Counted from the first letter of the stretch, positions 36,139-47,975 are shown. The stretch: DNA of 64,000 nucleotides from Pilatotrama ljubarskyi (GCA_022385805.1 MU277741.1:61473-125472), one strand, 5' to 3'. The notes: generated by a model from the sequence alone, not told the origin. Numbers and translations are program-made.

Positions 36139-37764
36139 TCAGTGGCCGTAGGTCGCCTTGAGACGCTCCTTGACGTAGTCTCCCGCTGTGACGACCTCGT
36201 ACTTCGGCGGTCGTTCGGGAGACACGCAGCTCGGAATCGGCTGTGACGCAAGCGCGGCGGCCAGTCAGTGTACACGCATCTTCCAGCGGATCCTGCTACG
36301 GCTATACCTCGAGCTTGACGTCGTAGTCTGTGCCAAAGAAGAGGGGGATGGAGTAACGGCGCACCCCACTACGATTGATCACCCGATGGACTGTGGACTT
36401 GAAGACGTCGTCTGGAGCGCATGCATGAGTATTACTTTCGCACGCAGGCTCGACGGGAAACAACGCACTCGTCCAGCGCGCAAACTGGTCGCCAAGGCTA
36501 TACGAGTCCAGTTCAGTCGAGCCACAGCCAGCACGATGCTCATGCGCAGACGCTCACTTCACGACGAGAGTGCCGGGAATTGGCGGCGCGTCGATCCACT
36601 GATTCTGCTTGTTTAGGACCTGCAGGGCCTGTATTCCAGGCTCTTGCCAGAGAATGGTGAAGCACTGCGGATCCCTTGATCATCCGAATGAAGACATGGT
36701 GTCATCGGGACCCACCTCAAAGCTACGAAGATGAAAGACACATTCAGTCCAATCTAGCTGTAATGTATGAGCGACTGCGCTCACTCTGTGTGCGCTCCAA
36801 TTCCGATGACTCGGTCGTCCACGGGTCCTGTCTGCGGAGGGTAGTGCAGCACACGCATCAACGCAGCGGCGTTCTTCGTCTGTAGACATAGTGCTTCTTC
36901 AGCTAGCGTCATACGTTCGATTCCGATAGCTACCGACCTTGTCGTCGAAGAAATTCTCTGGAAGGTTCAGTGCCAGCGCGAAAAGGGGGAACAGCTTCCG
37001 ACCTAGGTTGACTGCGGCGTGACTGCGGAAGAGGCGTTCTCGTCATCTCATTGAGGGTTGAAATGCGCAGCTGCAACTGGAGCTCACTAGTAAGTGAGGA
37101 CAGGCTCCCTGAAGCCAGGAAGATCCGCAGGCCAGACGTTTGCTCCTGCCATGGCCCCGTCATTCGCTCTCTTCTCATCGTTATCGCGAGCGTTAATTTC
37201 TTCCCAGCCGAACTCGAAGCCTTCATGAAGGTCGCCTCTGTCCAGGGGATTGTTAGCACTGCTAAGTATGGGGTTGTACCCCTTGAAGTTCGATGTCTTG
37301 CGCATGTCTAGCTGCGAACCAGTAACACCGTTGTAAGGTAGGTATACTCGAGGGTTCAGCCCTAGTAGAGCTTCCTACCTCCATCTTCTTGTCCAGCGGT
37401 AGAGAGAAAAACTCTTTGGTGGCCGATAGGGCACTCTGTATGGTCTCCTCCGGGATACCGTGGTTCTTCACTGCGAGAGACTGTTATCAGTCCCAGTCCC
37501 GACTCGTCCAATACTGACTGTAAGAAGTATTATGATGTACCGTAAAGGAATCCGACGTTGATGGAGGCGTCCCTCACTGCGTCTGCCAGAGCTTTCCTGG
37601 TCTTCGGGTCTGGGCTATCGACGTCCTTGAGATCTCTATGTGCGTCCACAGCATGAGGTTATTGCTGCGCCACAGCGCTGAGGAGCAAGTATTGATTACA
37701 TTATGGGAATGTGCTTGAACGCCTCCGCAGACTCTGCCTGGTGTGCAGCTTGCAGGAGCGACAT
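36139..37764 (-). CDS. 2-oxoglutarate/Fe(II)-dependent oxygenase, isopenicillin N synthase-like
   Basis: Non-heme iron dioxygenase with a DIOX_N domain and a 2OG-FeII domain. The start MSLLQAAHQAESAEAFKH leads to IPIIDLKDV, SINVGFLYVKNHGIP, ATKEFFSLPLDKKMEV, FKGYNPILS, RGDLHEGFEFG, ALNLPENFFDD and LMRVLHYPPQ. The iron ligands are His and Asp in GIGAHTDFE and His in FKSTVHRVINRSG; the 2OG-binding Arg and Ser are in RRYSIPLFF. It ends RLKATYGH with TGA at 36139-36141. The Asp codon is completed by a 7-nt exon at 36716-36722 (minus strand CTTTGAG). Such enzymes act in secondary metabolism and detoxification; the substrate is unknown. Confidence 0.9.
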
Positions 37765-38752
37765 GCTGATAGCGTCAGTGGATGTTTGTGGTCGTCAAGA
37801 CTTGGTCAAGACTCCAGCTAGATTCTCGTACGTGCGCGGTGCTAGTCGAAGGTTGCCGCGGGCCCCGCAGCGCAGCCGCACCACAATTCCACTCCGCGCC
37901 GTGCGGAGCGCCCAATCCCGGCCCGGTACAGCGCTTGGCACTGGCAATTGAAGCTGGCAAGATGGCATTGAAACCTGTTGCAACGTCGCAGCCACCAACG
38001 TACCGGGCGAGTCCACCACGATCTCTCTCCAGAGGATGCGCAGTGGCATACTGCCATTATGCAGAATTTGTGTAGAAAATTGGTAAGGCACCAAGCTTGT
38101 GGGTTCGGTCGATCGATCACCGCCGCCAGAGCTCGTAAGTCCACGGTGCGCTGATTGGCCTATACCGTTTGTCTGCTGAAGATGCAGAATCAGAATATTA
38201 AATGCGAATGTGCAACACGCGGCAGAGTTTGGGATCGACACCGTCTCTAGGAGTTTGCGTTATGCTACTGTATGCGTGTCTCAGGGCGCATCACTCGGCA
38301 CATGGTGCGGAGACGCAAGGCCTGCTTTGGCCCCCCTGCAAAGCCTGGCCCCCCTACGCAAACGGCGATCTGTCAGCATGGGGTGTGCGATGGGCTGAGC
38401 CTGGATCAGCACCTAAGCGAACCCTACCGACTGCGCGCAGGTACACCTAGGAGGATTAGGGTTGTCTTCGCTGGAGTCACCTTTCGCCGGAGTCAGGACA
38501 GGCTGCGGTTCCGAGTTAGCCAATCGTGCGTTCGCGGCCCCGCGCGGTGAGTATGGACCGAATTCAAACCACATAGACTGCAATACATCCTGATGTTTAT
38601 TCGAGCACCCATGCGCACTTTGATCTAGCAGGTATAAAGGTTTCGCCCTCCATGTCTACAGTAGAGCAATACCCAAATCCACCTCACATCGTCCTCCTCT
38701 CCTGCAAGCCCGCGTCCCCTTCGGAACCATATCTACGAGCAGCATACTCCGC
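37765..38752. other. Divergent intergenic region
   Basis: About 1 kb between the starts of the 2OG oxygenase and the small charged protein. Apart from a TATA box near the right end, nothing was recognised; a 148-codon minus-strand frame (37795-38241) lacks motifs. Confidence 0.4.
38633..38639 (+). promoter_or_regulatory. TATA box of the small charged protein gene
   Basis: TATAAAG lies 114 bases before the ATG at 38753, a usual distance for a fungal promoter with a 5' UTR. Confidence 0.45.
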
Positions 38753-39150
38753 ATGTCGCATACAGGACCATCCGACTCTTCCCTCTCCCTGCCCACAACT
38801 GAACAAGGGACTGTGACGCCCTCGTCATCCACCACGGCTCTTGTGCCCAAGGTGGGATAGTGCATCGGGAGCGGTCCTGCCACCGCCTCACTCACTGTGA
38901 ATTCATCCGGTAGCCGGGACCCACTCCTGTCGCTTCCGCCGGCACATCCCAGTCGCCCGCACCCGCTGGTGCGAAGGACTACGAGCAAGCCTTCGCGGCG
39001 CTCTCATCGTCCTATGGATTTAGCGGTTCTGTCCCTACTAAGAACCCCAAGCAAAAGACGAAGGAAGAAAAGAGGAAGAAGGAGGGGAAGCAACCGGCCG
39101 CTAGTACACCAGCACCACGACAAGGCAGCTCCGATGCTGGCCCCTCCTGA
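38753..39150 (+). CDS. Small lysine-rich conserved protein, unknown function
   Basis: Two exons (38753-38851 and 38953-39150) give 98 residues. The first half is Ser/Thr-rich (SDSSLSLPTTEQGTVTPSSS). After the splice comes a compact block AKDYEQAFAALSSSYGFSGS, then a very basic stretch (KNPKQKTKEEKRKKEGKQ) and a disordered end. The DYEQAFAALSSSYGF block looks like a conserved short motif of Agaricomycete proteins, though I cannot name it. The intron is GT..AG and the frame is kept. Confidence 0.7.
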
Positions 39151-39963
39151 GCGCCGAGCTCTCCTGAGACCCTGGGCAGTCGCCCCGACTCCCCCGATCG
39201 CTCGGTGAGTGGCTCGTCTTATGAGCGACAATCTCCTCACAGAACATGTCAGGTTCACCAGGAAGCTGTTCTTCGGTGTGTCAAGTTTGGCTGGCAATAG
39301 AGTGTATCTTGCTGCTCCCGTTGTATATGCGGGTGTCGGCTCCTACGAATTCGATGCTCACCATGCGCAGTGGTAAATACATGGCGCACCTCATGATCAT
39401 ACGTCGAGTCACAGCCTGCTCAATAGCCTCGAGATGCTACCCTCGGCGGCGCGCTAAAGGTTCTCCACTGCTGAGCTTTGTCGCGGAAGCAACGCGAGCA
39501 TGGGTAGTAGGCAGCCGCCGATGTGATGCAAGACACTGGTGGTTACACCCATGGAACGTCGAAACGCATTCTGCATGATTATACACATCTGCCTAAGGGA
39601 GACAAGCAACTCATCGATATCGGTCGCCATGCATGTTGTCTGCGGGGAAGTCCCAAAATGTGACGCGGTTCACTGGCATCTACTACCAAACCCTGGCTTC
39701 TCGCACCGGAAGAAGTCAGCCTTGGTGACTCAACTCCGGTAAAGGGCACCCGTGTGGGCTTAAGTCGAGTCAACGCCAGGTACGACCATGTATCCTACTC
39801 ACGCTAGCTTCCACCAAGAAGTTCTCGAAGATACGAATGACTGTACGATACACGACGCCTGAGACTGCTCTATAAACATAGATCGCTACACTTCAGATAT
39901 TGGTTTGCCTCTCTCCTTCGTAATCAATCGTCTGGTATCTCACACCACTGCACGTTGTCCGCT
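39151..39963. other. Convergent intergenic region
   Basis: About 0.8 kb between the 3' ends of the small protein and PRMT3. No motif or repeat was recognised. Confidence 0.4.
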
Positions 39964-42192
39964 CTACCGCACCTTGTAGAGCTGCACAATCAGGTCGCCT
40001 GGCGAGGTTTCCTCCGGCTCCCTGACTCGGTAGTGAATCTCGACGTCCAGCTCCCGGGAGTTGTCATCGCTCTTGCGGCACTTGAACAAGCCCTCGACCA
40101 CCGTCCCTGATGAATCGACCGCTGACGTCAGGGGACGTCCTCGGAAGTAGAGAAAAGTATCCAGTGGCACTCACCTTCCCCAGCATTGATCGGCTCGCGC
40201 AGGAAAAAGATGGTCTGCTTCCAATGCGTCGGAACAGACGCGGGCCCGGTGCTGAAGCTGGTGACCTTCGGGCGACCCTTACCCTTGAGAGGCTCACCGG
40301 TGCTCATGCGCCGCGGCTGATGTGGCCGCCCGCCAACCGGCCACACTTCAGCGAGGATCGGGTCGCCCTCACGCGCGATGTAGACCTCGGTGTCCTCTGG
40401 GACGGGCTCGCCGGTGTTGGTGAAGAAGACGTCGAAGTAGAGGACGAAGGCGTGGATCTTCGTCCGTCGCTCGGCGGTGGAGACGAGCGTGAAAGGTGAC
40501 GAGAAGTCGAGCTGCTTCGGTGTGATCGTACCAAGGTACAGGTCCTGCGTGGGAGCGCTCAGCATGCGGACAGACAGACCGGGTTGGATGCCTCCTCATA
40601 CCTTGACAACTACGGGTTCACTGAGAACAGTCTCACCGCCGACGACGTCGACGACAGCCTCATTGTACACGTCCTTGGCCATCGCCGACAGATCAAACCC
40701 TATACGAGCGCGGTGAGTCCTTCATTCTACGTACGGGCCAGTGAGAATCAAGTTACCATAGATGTCGCTCCAGAATCCGATGCGCTCCTTGAAAAGCTCT
40801 CCGGCCTCGCACAAGGCGAACATCATCTTGGACTGACTAGGCGCCATGACGCCGCCGTCTGGACGCAGGAAGCGATCTCGCGCGCGCAGTACAGAGTCCA
40901 GCATCGACTCGTACAGGAGAGCGTAACCCATCCATTCTGATATGATGACATCGACATGCTCGAAACCGTCGGGCAACTTGATGTCTTCGACCTTTCCTCG
41001 GATCACGCTGACCTCGTCAATGAAGAAGTGCGCAAGAGATCGCAATCCGCACTCACGTGATGATGTTATCGAGCTCGTTGTCCTTCACAATCTGCGCTGC
41101 CTTGTCTGCAATGTCACTCGCATCAATGGCAAAGACGCGTTTGGCGCCCGACTTTGCCGCGAACAGCGATAGGATACCGGTTCCGCACCCCACGTCCATT
41201 ACCACTGCGTCCCGGAAAACCTCCGGGTTGGACATGATGTACTTTGCGTAGGTCGCCGTCCTGACCTTGTCCTGGATCATAACGGCGTGGATATCTGTGC
41301 ATGATCATGAGCAGAAACCTTACGAGCGAAAGGGGATGCATTGCTAACCGTTCTCCGCGTAACTCTGGAAGTAGTGTGAGTCGTCGTCACGCAATGGCAC
41401 GGCTGCATGGGTGGTGGAGGCATCGTCCAGCTTTTTCACTTCTTCCGCGAGACCTGCCAGGTTCAGACGCTCGCTCACGAATTGGCGGTAGTAAAGGAGG
41501 TCCTGCTTGGCCTGCTGCAGTTTCCTTTGCAGGGCTGCGATACGACGCGTCGCGGCGGTCAAGTCTTTTGGTGCTTCCGCCTTGTCCAGCTCCTCCTCGT
41601 CCTCTGAATCCGAAGAATCGTCCGGCACGATCTCTGGAAAAAGACACCGATGAGAATTCGGTCATTTGGCCGAAATCTAGCCCACGAACGGAGTAATGGG
41701 TCATCTTCGAGAGCGGGTTTGAGGTACTCATCAGACTTCAGAAAGTCTTCAGATCCAGTTATAGATGCCGCTTGCGAGGATGGCGGGTGCTAACCATATG
41801 ACGTCAGTTCCATAGGCCTGCACACCATGTAAGGCTGCGCACACCTCTTTTCTGATCCAGTTGACCAGACGGATGCGCTGGTACGGGTCAAGCGCTAAGA
41901 GGAAAAGGTGAGGTGTTGCGGAGACTCTACGATGAACGGACTTACCCAGACGTGAACTTACATCCTTCAGACTGAAACCGTGGGCAGTCTCATCATAGGC
42001 CAATGCCTCCTGTGCCGAGTCAAACGTCTTGTCCTCGAAGAGAGACTTGCACGGGCGCTTTGATATGGAGTCTGACACCCAGTCGTCCCAGGTCTGGTCA
42101 TCGTCCTCATCTTCTGAGCTCGATTCATCCCGGACATCATGCTCGTCTGCTGGAGGCCGCTCGATGTGAGTGGCAGGCAGTCTAAGCGACAT
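39964..42192 (-). CDS. RMT3: Protein arginine N-methyltransferase 3
   Basis: Type I arginine methyltransferase; in yeasts and animals PRMT3 methylates ribosomal protein S2 in the cytosol. The start MSLRLPATHIERPPADEHD precedes an acidic stretch and QTWDDWVSD, then a degenerate C2H2 zinc-finger region (CKSLFEDKTFDSAQEALAYD, then TAHGF). A coiled linker follows. The SAM core has VMDVGCGTGILSLFAAKSG, the double-E loop SEWMGYALLYESMLD and the THW loop VPTHWKQTIFFL. It ends IVQLYKVR with TAG at 39964-39966. All catalytic residues are intact. The N-terminal exons (41749-42192) belong to the same gene because of the PRMT3-specific zinc-finger region. It diverges from RPAP1. Confidence 0.92.
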
Positions 42193-42650
42193 GGGTCCAG
42201 TTCTGGAGATATCTTTGGTGAGGTTTGGTCAAAACATGATAGGTCAAGACGTACTGCTTCTTCTAACGAGAGGGATGTACAAATGATCCTGAGATCCGTG
42301 CAAACTGCAGAGGTCGAGCGAGCGATGAGGTAAATATTCAGCGAGCGAAGGAGGTCGAACTCAGGGGAAAGCGATCCGCCACAGCGGAATAACATCGGAG
42401 TGAGATGGTTTCACGTGCAGAGGGTGGAGTTTTCAATCTCAGCTCCGCGGAGATTGTCGGAGTGTCAACTACCTCATCAGACCTCAGTGGTCCATCCCAT
42501 GCACCGTACAGTACCGCGTGCTTTCCTGCCACAACTGTTTCTCTCGCTCTGCCACTTCGCTCCGGTATCTGATACGCGCACACCTCTGACTTTACCTCGT
42601 TGACCTCTTAGCACTTTCTGGACTCCGAAAGGATGCGATAGTCTCCCGAC
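42193..42650. promoter_or_regulatory. Shared divergent promoter, PRMT3 and RPAP1
   Basis: 458 bases separate the two ATGs, so both promoters and 5' UTRs must lie here. No TATA box is obvious, as is common for housekeeping genes. No small gene was seen. Confidence 0.5.
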
Positions 42651-45600
42651 ATGGCTCAATCATCTCTTGTCGGCTCTATCCTGGAGCGAAAACCGGCCGG
42701 AAAGCCTACCAGCCCATCTGTGCCCTCGTCATCCACCGGAAAGACGGGCTTTCCAACTGTGCAACATCGTTCTCAGAGTGCGTTTGCCCAAGCTCGACGT
42801 GATGCTCAAAAGGGGGGTGGCGAACGCCTGCGAGATGTCCCTGTGGTGCAGCCATCGTCTAGCCGTATCTCGGAGCCAATGCAGACACAATCTGCCAGGC
42901 CAATCGCCAATCCGGATGACTGGCGTGCTCAAGTGGAAGAAGAAAACCGCCGACGAGTGGAGGCGATGTCCGAGGAAGAGCGTGAACAGGAAAGAGCGGA
43001 GATCTTGGAGAAATTCGGCCCCAATGTGGCCGAGGTATTGAAAAGAGCTCGCGAGGCCCGTGAAGGCAAGCGAAGGGATGGTGGGAATGAAACCCAAGAG
43101 GTCGGTCCACAACCCTCTCCCCCGTCTTCTCCTAGTCGACCACGTATCGGTGAACGGACGCGGTCATATAGTATGTACAAATATTCGTGCCCGGTGATGA
43201 TCTTTTGTGACCGTACATCCAGCTAGTATCCTCAGACCGTCTTCCCCACCTGCGACGTCTGCGAGTAGTTCGAGACCCCCAAGCCGCGCCGAGCGAAAAA
43301 TCCGTTTCGCGGATCTCACCGCAGGCGATATCCATGTGTACGAGTCCGCCCCGCCTTCCCCTCGAAGAAAGGCTCTTGCATTGCCGTCTCCCTCAGATAG
43401 CGATGGTCCGACCGCTTCACTTGGGGAATGGCGTGGCAAAAATGGCAAGGGCTCACGGCAGCGCCCTGAGGCTGAAGCAGACGAAGCCGGAGCCGGCCAG
43501 GATGTGAGAGTCGGTGAGCTGGAGGAAGGCACACCTGAAGATATCAGGCGACGGTTCTTCCCTACAGCGCCCGCACACGACCCGTCACTCGAGTGGATGC
43601 AGTCCGAAGCTGAGGCCGAACCGGATCCCGAGGCCGAGCCTACAGTCCGGTTCGACCTCACGGGTACCCCCATCCCAGCGCAGCTATCTTCGAAGCTCCC
43701 TACGCACCTTGGGCTGCATCACCATGCCGAAGGCTCCCATGCGGGATACACCCTTGAAGACATCTTCCTGCTGTCACGATCAACTGTTCCTGCACAGCGC
43801 GCGTCGATGATCGGTCTCCTGGCGAAGATTGCCCACAAACTTGCCAGAACTTCTACCGACAGCAAGAAAGGGATCCCCGAACTCGCCGGTCAGGAGCTCT
43901 CGCTGAGAAAGCGTATGCTTGCGACCGGAGTAGAGGCTATGGCGGAGCGTGGAAGTGTTGGTGCGCGGGCTGTCGAGCTTCTTTGGGAATGTATCGTCTC
44001 TTGGGACGAAGCAGTACAACTCCTGGACGATGTGGAGCTGCGCGATCTCGACCTCGGGACTTCCGCTTCGACCTCCGAAGGAGCCTTATCCAGCTTACCT
44101 CTGGACTACCTGCTGCCGCAGATTGCGAACGCTTTCGCCATTGGTGAGCTACCGCAGGAGAGTCTATTACAACTTCTGGAGGTTCTCCATCGCCTGGCTC
44201 AGCATTCAAATAGTAACGCGACAGCAATCGTGTCGACGAAAGGTCTCGTCGCGAACACATTCCAGAGGTTCCTCCTAACTCCAATTCCACCCAAGGAGGA
44301 CTCACCTCTTCCGGTGCCGTTCGCGCTGACCTTCTTACGGACTGTGGCACTCTCTTCTCGCGAGAATGCCGCTGCTCTTGTCGACCCCGCAGACTCCCTC
44401 CTCCGTTTCGTCATTTCCCTTCCTCTCGCTTCGCATTTTCCTCGACCTCTCGCAACCGTTCTCCTCTCCGCGAGTCTTCGGCTGTACTCTGCACTGGGCT
44501 CGTATGGTCTTTACGCGCATGTCGCGACCACGGCGCAGGAACATTTCATGCAGCTCAATCGCTTTGTCGTCTCCCCAGAATGTCAGTCTCAAGACCTCCG
44601 CTGCGCTTGGCTGCAGCTCCTGGAGACATGGATAGTTTGCGCACAAGACCCACACCGTACGACTCCTAGTCACGAGATACTCTGGAGCCAAGTCGCTGGA
44701 TGGGGATGGGCCGAAGACATCCTTGGGCTGCGGGCTATGCTTTCGGATCCTACGCAAGAAGCATGGGCGCGCGTGTGGGCGGCGACCGCCGCATTCCTAG
44801 AGGGTGCGAAGATCAACGGCCTGAGGGGCGGTGAAGAAGAGCGAGCCACTGTGCTTGCCGCTATGAAGGACGCGTTCTCGTGTGGCATGGAGAAAAGGGT
44901 GGTCGACAATGCATTGCAGGGCGCCCGCGATGCGCTAGGCAAGCTCAGTTCCGGTATGCGGCAAGCCATTCTTCCAGCAGACGTACCTGTACTGCAACAG
45001 CTTGGGCGACATGCGGACGCGCTAGCGGCTGCGATCCGTCTCTTTCTCTCCTGCATTCCTTTCTCCACGGAACCCCTCTCGGAACCCCCGTTTCGCCTCC
45101 CATTCGCGGAGCTTTCGAGTCTTTGCGCATCGATCTCCAAGCATCCTCTTTGGACTGGCCTGTACACCCCGGAATCGATTGCATACGCCCACGTTTTCTG
45201 TCGTCCGCTGTCTTCCCTGCTCGCATGCTATCTACGGTTGTCGCGACATATACCGGGCACTCCCGCTGATCTGTGGATGGCGCAGGCGTTCGCGATCCTC
45301 TGTCGGCTATTTCCTGGAGAAGAAGAGCTCGCGCAACGCACTGCCGCTGACATCTGCGACACGATCAGCGCAGACTTCTTGCGGTCGCAGGGCTGGTCTA
45401 TTCCTCAAGAACTGTGGGAGAAGGGTGGCGTTTCCATCATCTCCCCGTTCTTGACACAATCCTTACGGCCGAAGCCCGAAATCATTGTCGGTTCCCCTTG
45501 CTTGAACCCGCGTTCCATCTCAACTGCGGCGACCCAGCGCCTGCCCCCGCTTTCGTCTCTCATGCCCAATGATAAGCGGGAGCAGCCGCTTCCGCTGACC

Positions 45601-46584
45601 AAGGACTGGTTGTTTTGTCCTCTGGATCACCTGCTGCGGTCAGGAGAGTCTGAAGTCTTCAAGACCCTACCGGACTCATGGGATGCTTCGGAGGTTGATG
45701 TCGTTAGAGCGGCCCTGCTGCTCGTCCGAGTCAGCCAGGAGATCCTCAACTTCCGTCAGCTGCAGGGTTTCATGATGAGTCGGGAGGAGGTCGCCTTCGG
45801 GTGCATGAAGGTCTTCATGCTGGAGCACGGCCAGCAGCAGAGCGACTCTCAGGAAGAAGTATTCCGGGACAGCATCGTCGAGCGCTTCATGGCAGACGTC
45901 CTTGCCCCCTTCTCTGCGTCGGCTTCGGCCAAAACCCTCAAGACTCCACCTCCGTCTATCCATGCTTCGGACAGCATCGATGTCGTCGCCAAGCGCTTCC
46001 TGGGGAGCTCCGTCCCATTCTATCAGTGGTACACGGACTTCGTCGGCCTGTACGATTCGATCTCCTTCGCCCATCCACTCTTCGCGCGTCTCCTGCTGCC
46101 ACCGTTGTCCATGCGGTACCCGGTGGACTACCGCAAGTACCTGTGGGCGGACTTCAACCACGTTATGCGGACGATTCGTGTTCCGCCAGAGGCCGTAATA
46201 ACTGGTAGCGTCGCCGAGTACCTTTGGCCCGTCGAAACGGACGCCGAAGTCGTTGGCGCCTACCTCAGGGCGTTGGTCAAGGGACCGCTCGAGGGCTTCG
46301 TCCGGCTTGTCGCCATTCATCACGTGGCTTGCAGAATCTGGCCAGATCTCGGATCCGACGGGGAGGAGAAGGCGAAGAAACTGCTTCAGGCTGTCGTCGA
46401 TCAAGGCGGACACGAAGTCATTAAAGACATCGTCCTGTATCGCCAGAGCAGAGAAGGCACGATACTGCTTCCACCCACATGCTTCGAGCAGCAGGGCGAT
46501 TGGAGGACTTCGCGGCTCGAGTTTGCGGGACGGTGCAGTATGGAGCTCGGCGATCGCCTGAAGAATTTGTTAGAGAGCAGGTAG
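42651..46584 (+). CDS. RPAP1: RNA polymerase II-associated protein 1 (Rba50 homologue)
   Basis: Assembly and nuclear-import factor for RNA polymerase II. Two exons (42651-43170, 43223-46584) give 1,293 residues. The N-terminal RPAP1 domain has WRAQVEEENRRRVEAMSEEE and EILEKFGPNVAEVLKRA. The second domain has VRFDLTGTPIP and LGLHHHAEGSHAGYTLEDIF. The remaining 900 residues are helical repeats, with conserved KDWLFCPLDHLL and PFYQWYTDFVGLYDSISFAH near the C-terminus. Size is typical of filamentous fungal and metazoan RPAP1, much longer than yeast Rba50. With a single small intron, it contrasts with its intron-dense neighbours. Confidence 0.95.
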
Positions 46585-46937
46585 AGCCATTTATACTGTA
46601 CGTGGTATGAAATGTATGTAGCCTTGTATCTGTCTGCCATGTAGCGTAATATCAAGTAGCACTATTTTCCATTCGCTGTACGACCAACGTGGCTCGGCTG
46701 ATTCTACAATCAGGCAACAAAAGAGCGTCTGGTAAGGTGCAATGCCATCGCAATGCTGTAGCGTAAACGTGAGAACTACTCGCCCGTCCGACTCTGCCAT
46801 CCGCAAGGGCTCACGCAAGTCCAAAAAATGAGAAATGCAAAGTGTCTGCTAAGTCCGCCCCCAATGCCCCGAATACTAGTCGTAGCACTGCGTTCCTATT
46901 CGAACGAATGTGGTTCTTCAGACCCCTGTCGACCCTA
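46585..46937. other. Convergent intergenic region
   Basis: 353 bases of presumed 3' UTRs of RPAP1 and the repeat protein. Nothing else was recognised. Confidence 0.4.
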
Positions 46938-47975
46938 CTAGGCAGAGGTCGCGAAGGCGGCGGCGGCGGCGGGCGTGCTGGAGCTAGCGGAAGCCGTCAC
47001 GCCAGATCCCGTGCTGAAGCTGGCAGACGCGGCCGAGGCAGAGCTGGTATTACTAGCCGAAGCTGTGGCAACGGGGTCGCTGCTAGGGAAGGCCACGCTG
47101 CCCGAAGCGCACTGGGCTGCGATGGTAACGTACTCGGTCACCGTCACGGTCTTGCGGTCGTGAAAGGGGAAACCGCGGGAGGCAGTCACAGGGTCGAACG
47201 GGCTGGAGACCGCGGTGAAGGTGCTGAATACGCTCGGAGCCACTGTTGAACTGCCGGTGGAAACCGCGGTGAAGGTGCTGAACTCGCTGGGAGACACCGT
47301 TGAGCTACCTGTTGAGACCGCGGAGAAGGTGCTGAAGGTGATGGGTGATACCGTCGAGCTGCCGGTGGATACCGCCGAGAAGGTGCTGAAGGTGCTCGGA
47401 GAGACTGTGGAGCTGCCAGTGCTGACAGCGGAGAACGTGCTAAAGTCGCTGGGAGGCACCGTCGAGCTACCGGTGGAGACCGCGGAGAACGTGCTGAAGG
47501 TACTGGGCGTTACCGTCGAGCTGCCGGTGGAGACCGCGGAAAAGGTGCTGAAGACGCTGGGGGAGACAGTCGAGCTACCGGTGGAGACCGCGGAGAAAGT
47601 GCTGAATGTGCTCGGTGAGGCCGTCGAGCTCCCTGTGGAGACCGCGGAGAATGTGCTGAAGGTGCTGGGGGAGACCGTCGAGCTACCGGTGGAGACCGCG
47701 GAAAAGGTGCTGAAGACGCTGGCGGAGACAGTCGAGCTGCCCGTGCTAACAGCGGAGAAGGTGCTGAAGGTGCTGGGGGAGACCGTCGAGCTGCTAAAGC
47801 CGTTGGGGGAGGCCAAGAAGGAAACCGCGTCTTCATCCCGGAGATTCAAGTCAACGGCAGCACCATGTCCTACAATTGGATGAGGACTCTGTACGCGCGT
47901 CGGGCTTCATGGAGCTGGAGACTTACCTTGGACGACAAGCAGGGCGGCAATGACGAGGTCCAGAATGCGCATCAT
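46938..47975 (-). CDS. Secreted Ser/Thr-rich protein with 18-residue tandem repeats
   Basis: Exon 1 encodes a signal peptide (MMRILDLVIAALLVVQ). A GTAAGT..TAG intron leads to GHGAAVDLNLRDEDAVSFLA and then 11 repeats of consensus SSTVSPSTFSTFSAVSTG. A unique part follows with FHDRKTVTVTEYVTIAAQC, a TVTVTEYVT motif common in fungal cell-wall and secreted proteins, and a Ser/Ala-rich end (SSSTPAAAAAFATSA, TAG at 46938-46940). I see no convincing GPI anchor: the end is only weakly hydrophobic. Dense Ser/Thr suggests heavy O-mannosylation, so a wall or extracellular matrix role (inference). A TATA box lies about 100 bases upstream. An ATG at 47972 is equally possible. Confidence 0.75.
47199..47792 (-). 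repeat. Coding minisatellite, 11 x 54 bp
   Basis: Eleven in-frame copies of a 54-bp unit encode the 18-residue repeat. The TFSAVSTGSS core is nearly invariant while the residues before each FSTF vary (ST, SV, SD, IT, SE). The last copy degenerates into AVSSPFDP. Strong nucleotide similarity between copies suggests recent expansion or gene conversion. Confidence 0.9.

Noticed and set aside
22238..38752. Secondary-metabolite gene cluster
   Set aside because: Several oxidases are present, but there is no backbone synthase, transporter or pathway regulator, and housekeeping genes are interspersed.
41749..42192. Separate small gene upstream of the methyltransferase
   Set aside because: DDWVSD, the CKSLFEDKTF finger region and IRLVNWIRKE are the N-terminal part of PRMT3, so it belongs to that gene.
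46938..47849. Plus-strand antisense frame with EVLKVLGETVELPVETA repeats as a real protein
   Set aside because: It is the shadow of the Ser/Thr repeat gene; only the minus strand has the signal peptide exon, TATA box and secretory motifs.
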